From a virus: 45,400 nucleotides of DNA. The position numbers and the translations under genes were made by a program. Where the stretch lies: IMG/VR virus record IMGVR_UViG_3300018432_000020, positions 1 to 45,400 of that record, one strand, 5' to 3'. Positions 44,254 to 45,400 of this stretch are shown piece by piece; position 1 is the stretch's first letter, and each line of letters starts with the position of its first letter. Under the pieces are notes generated by a model. That model had not been told where the DNA came from and did not search any database. It saw nothing but the letters and a program-made list of their open reading frames with translations.

Positions 44254-45063
44254 GTGAGCACTCCCCGTGACCTCGGATGGGGCGACCCGTACGCGCTGAC
44301 CAGCGCGGACATGGTGCTGGTCAGCGTCGCCCGGCTCATCCCCGGTCACTCCGAACGGCTCGTGCGGGTCCGCAACGCCGACGTGGGGGAGCTGCACTGC
44401 GAGCTCGTGCGCCGGCTGCACGCCCGGGGCTGGCCCGGCCCGAACGTCAACACCTGGGGCTACAACGGCCGGCTCAAGCGGTGGGCGCAGAGCGCCGGAC
44501 AGGTCTGGGGTCTCGCCCCGATGTCCAGCGTCAGCGACCACGCCTGGGGCACCGGGGTGGACTACTCCTCCGACCTCAACCCGTCGCAGCCCCGGCCGGC
44601 GAACCCCTGGGCGCACACGGACATGCCCAGGGACACCGCCGCGGTGGCGGCCTCCCTGGGCATGGACTGGGGCGGCACCTGGTCCGACCCGTACGACCCG
44701 ATGCACTTCGGCATGGCCGTCGGCCCGGCAGAGGTGCGGCGCCTGGCCGACCTCGTACGGGCCGCGCGCGCTGCCGGGCTGGACGACCTGGAGGAGATCG
44801 TGACCCTGTTCAAGACGGCCGCCGAGTTCGAGGCGAGCATGGCGCGGGCGGTGGCGACCGGCACGAACGCGGTGGCGTCGGCCTGGCTCCCGCGGATGGT
44901 CGCGGCCATGGAGGGCAGGCCCAACAGCTACTTCGCGGACGCGGCCCAGAACGACGACAACGAGGCGGCGCTGCTGACCGCGCAGCGGGAGACCAATGCG
45001 CTGCTGGCGGCGATGCTGGGGCCGGGCGGGGGTTCTGACACCCCGCCCGGCCCGGTCGGCTAG
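44254..45063 (+). CDS. Second M15-type peptidase (269 aa)
   Basis: GTG at 44254, probably leaderless. An M15/VanY zinc peptidase pattern occupies residues about 60-155: SDHAWGTGVDYSSD (His96, Asp103), the GMDWGGTW signature and YDPMHFG (His151). A long helical C-terminus may be a cell-wall-binding or oligomerisation segment. It has the same catalytic layout as 32954-33559 but different flanks, so one may be the lytic endolysin and the other a virion or host-wall remodelling enzyme. Confidence 0.86.
   Translation: MSTPRDLGWGDPYALTSADMVLVSVARLIPGHSERLVRVRNADVGELHCELVRRLHARGWPGPNVNTWGYNGRLKRWAQSAGQVWGLAPMSSVSDHAWGTGVDYSSDLNPSQPRPANPWAHTDMPRDTAAVAASLGMDWGGTWSDPYDPMHFGMAVGPAEVRRLADLVRAARAAGLDDLEEIVTLFKTAAEFEASMARAVATGTNAVASAWLPRMVAAMEGRPNSYFADAAQNDDNEAALLTAQRETNALLAAMLGPGGGSDTPPGPVG
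45019..45053 (+). repeat. Hairpin with TTCTGACA (site 13)
   Basis: GGGCCGGGCGGGG (45019-45031) pairs with CCCCGCCCGGCCC (45041-45053), 13 bp, around a 9-nt loop GTTCTGACA. It lies in the last codons of the peptidase gene, at a point where two convergent genes meet. Confidence 0.82.
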
Positions 45064-45400
45064 TCCTCCGCGAGCAGGGCCAGCAGCGCGTCCAGCTTGG
45101 ACACGGGCACGTCCCACAGCTCGAGTCTGGCAGCGGTGCCGTGCGCGCTGATGCTGATCTTGTCCACGTGGTCGTCGGTCAGGTAGACGGTCACGCCGCC
45201 CGCGTCCGGGTCGCCCAGGCCGCGCGCGTAGCCGCCGTGCGCGGCCACCAGCGCTTTGGCGACGGCATCCCGGACGACCTGCGACTGCACGTCCTGCACT
45301 TCCCGCCGGGCGATGGCCTCCAGGATGGCGAAGTAGCCGGGGAGCTGCTTGCTGAACCGCAGCGCGGCACTCCGCGCGCTGACGGCGATGTTCGCGGTCA
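45060..45400 (-). CDS. Hypothetical protein, start at window edge
   Basis: The frame runs leftward from the window end to TAG at 45060, overlapping the convergent peptidase stop by four bases. The last bases of the window read TG-ACC-GCG on the coding strand, so the start codon may be split by the edge; about 113 residues are visible. The product is helical then strand-rich (LRFSKQLPGYFAILEAIARR, GVTVYLTDDHVDKISIS). No family recognised. Confidence 0.68.
   Translation of the reverse strand, partial: TANIAVSARSAALRFSKQLPGYFAILEAIARREVQDVQSQVVRDAVAKALVAAHGGYARGLGDPDAGGVTVYLTDDHVDKISISAHGTAARLELWDVPVSKLDALLALLAED

Noticed and set aside
1-45400. Integrase, attachment site, tRNA, CRISPR array or insertion sequence
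   Set aside because: None was recognised on either strand; the lifestyle (integrated, plasmid or lytic) cannot be settled from this window.

Overview
The window is about 45 kb of very GC-rich DNA with near-saturated G/C at third codon positions, many GTG starts, tight ATGA/GTGA gene overlaps and several leaderless promoters. This fits a phage or phage-plasmid of a high-GC actinomycete. A Micromonospora- or Streptomyces-like host is my guess, not shown by the sequence. No integrase, tRNA, rRNA, CRISPR array or insertion sequence was seen, and a gene runs off each end.

Layout. (1) 1-3990: small minus-strand genes of unknown function in short cassettes, each behind its own promoter of one family: a -35 TTGACR, a second TGACR box 12 bp later inside a 17-bp spacer, and a -10 of TANNNT type. 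(2) 3990-4714: the only long gene-free stretch, rich in inverted repeats, lying upstream of the small terminase and so a candidate cos, packaging or partition locus. (3) 4715-6952: two small genes, a TerS-like protein and an appendage protein with a GNHAH motif. (4) 7018-10408: a cassette with its own leaderless promoter, encoding a small membrane protein, a DUF2637/SpdB-like membrane protein, a coiled-coil peptide and an FtsK/TraB-type DNA translocase. It resembles the transfer module of actinomycete plasmids and is lodged between terminase small and large subunits. (5) 10561-33973: late genes: HNH nuclease, large terminase, portal, scaffold, major capsid protein, beta-helix tailspike, head-tail adaptor, a propeller-like tail hub, three large ejection-type proteins, an M15 peptidase endolysin and a holin-like protein. 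No tape-measure or sheath gene is seen, so the virion is probably short-tailed (podovirus, P22/T7-like order). (6) 33937-37098, minus strand: RecB/Cas4-like exonuclease, small membrane protein, Cro/CI-type HTH regulator, ERF single-strand annealing protein and unknowns. (7) 37155-42751, plus strand, from a divergent leaderless promoter: ribbon-helix-helix-like protein, RuvC-like resolvase, SSB, a winged-helix initiator whose gene carries iterons (probable origin), a DnaB/RepA-like ATPase, a SLOG-family protein and a tiny secreted peptide. (8) 42748-45400: a second minus-strand cassette operon with the same promoter type, a second M15 peptidase on the plus strand and a truncated minus-strand gene.

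The most unusual signal is a set of 13 dispersed copies of TTCTGACACCCG or close variants. All are on the plus strand regardless of gene direction. They occur in different reading frames and are absent from roughly 3.8-32.9 kb. In many copies the TTCTGACA is flanked by arms of different sequence that can pair, up to 13 bp. The shared TGACAC core also forms the promoter boxes and a tandem array at 10.5 kb. This suggests a genome-wide regulator-binding network comparable in design to the stoperators of mycobacteriophage L5, with an added hairpin geometry. Two further points are the conjugation-like translocase cassette, marked by its own dense GGGAT/ATCCC repeats, inside a short-tailed phage, and the lambda-like origin inside the initiator gene.
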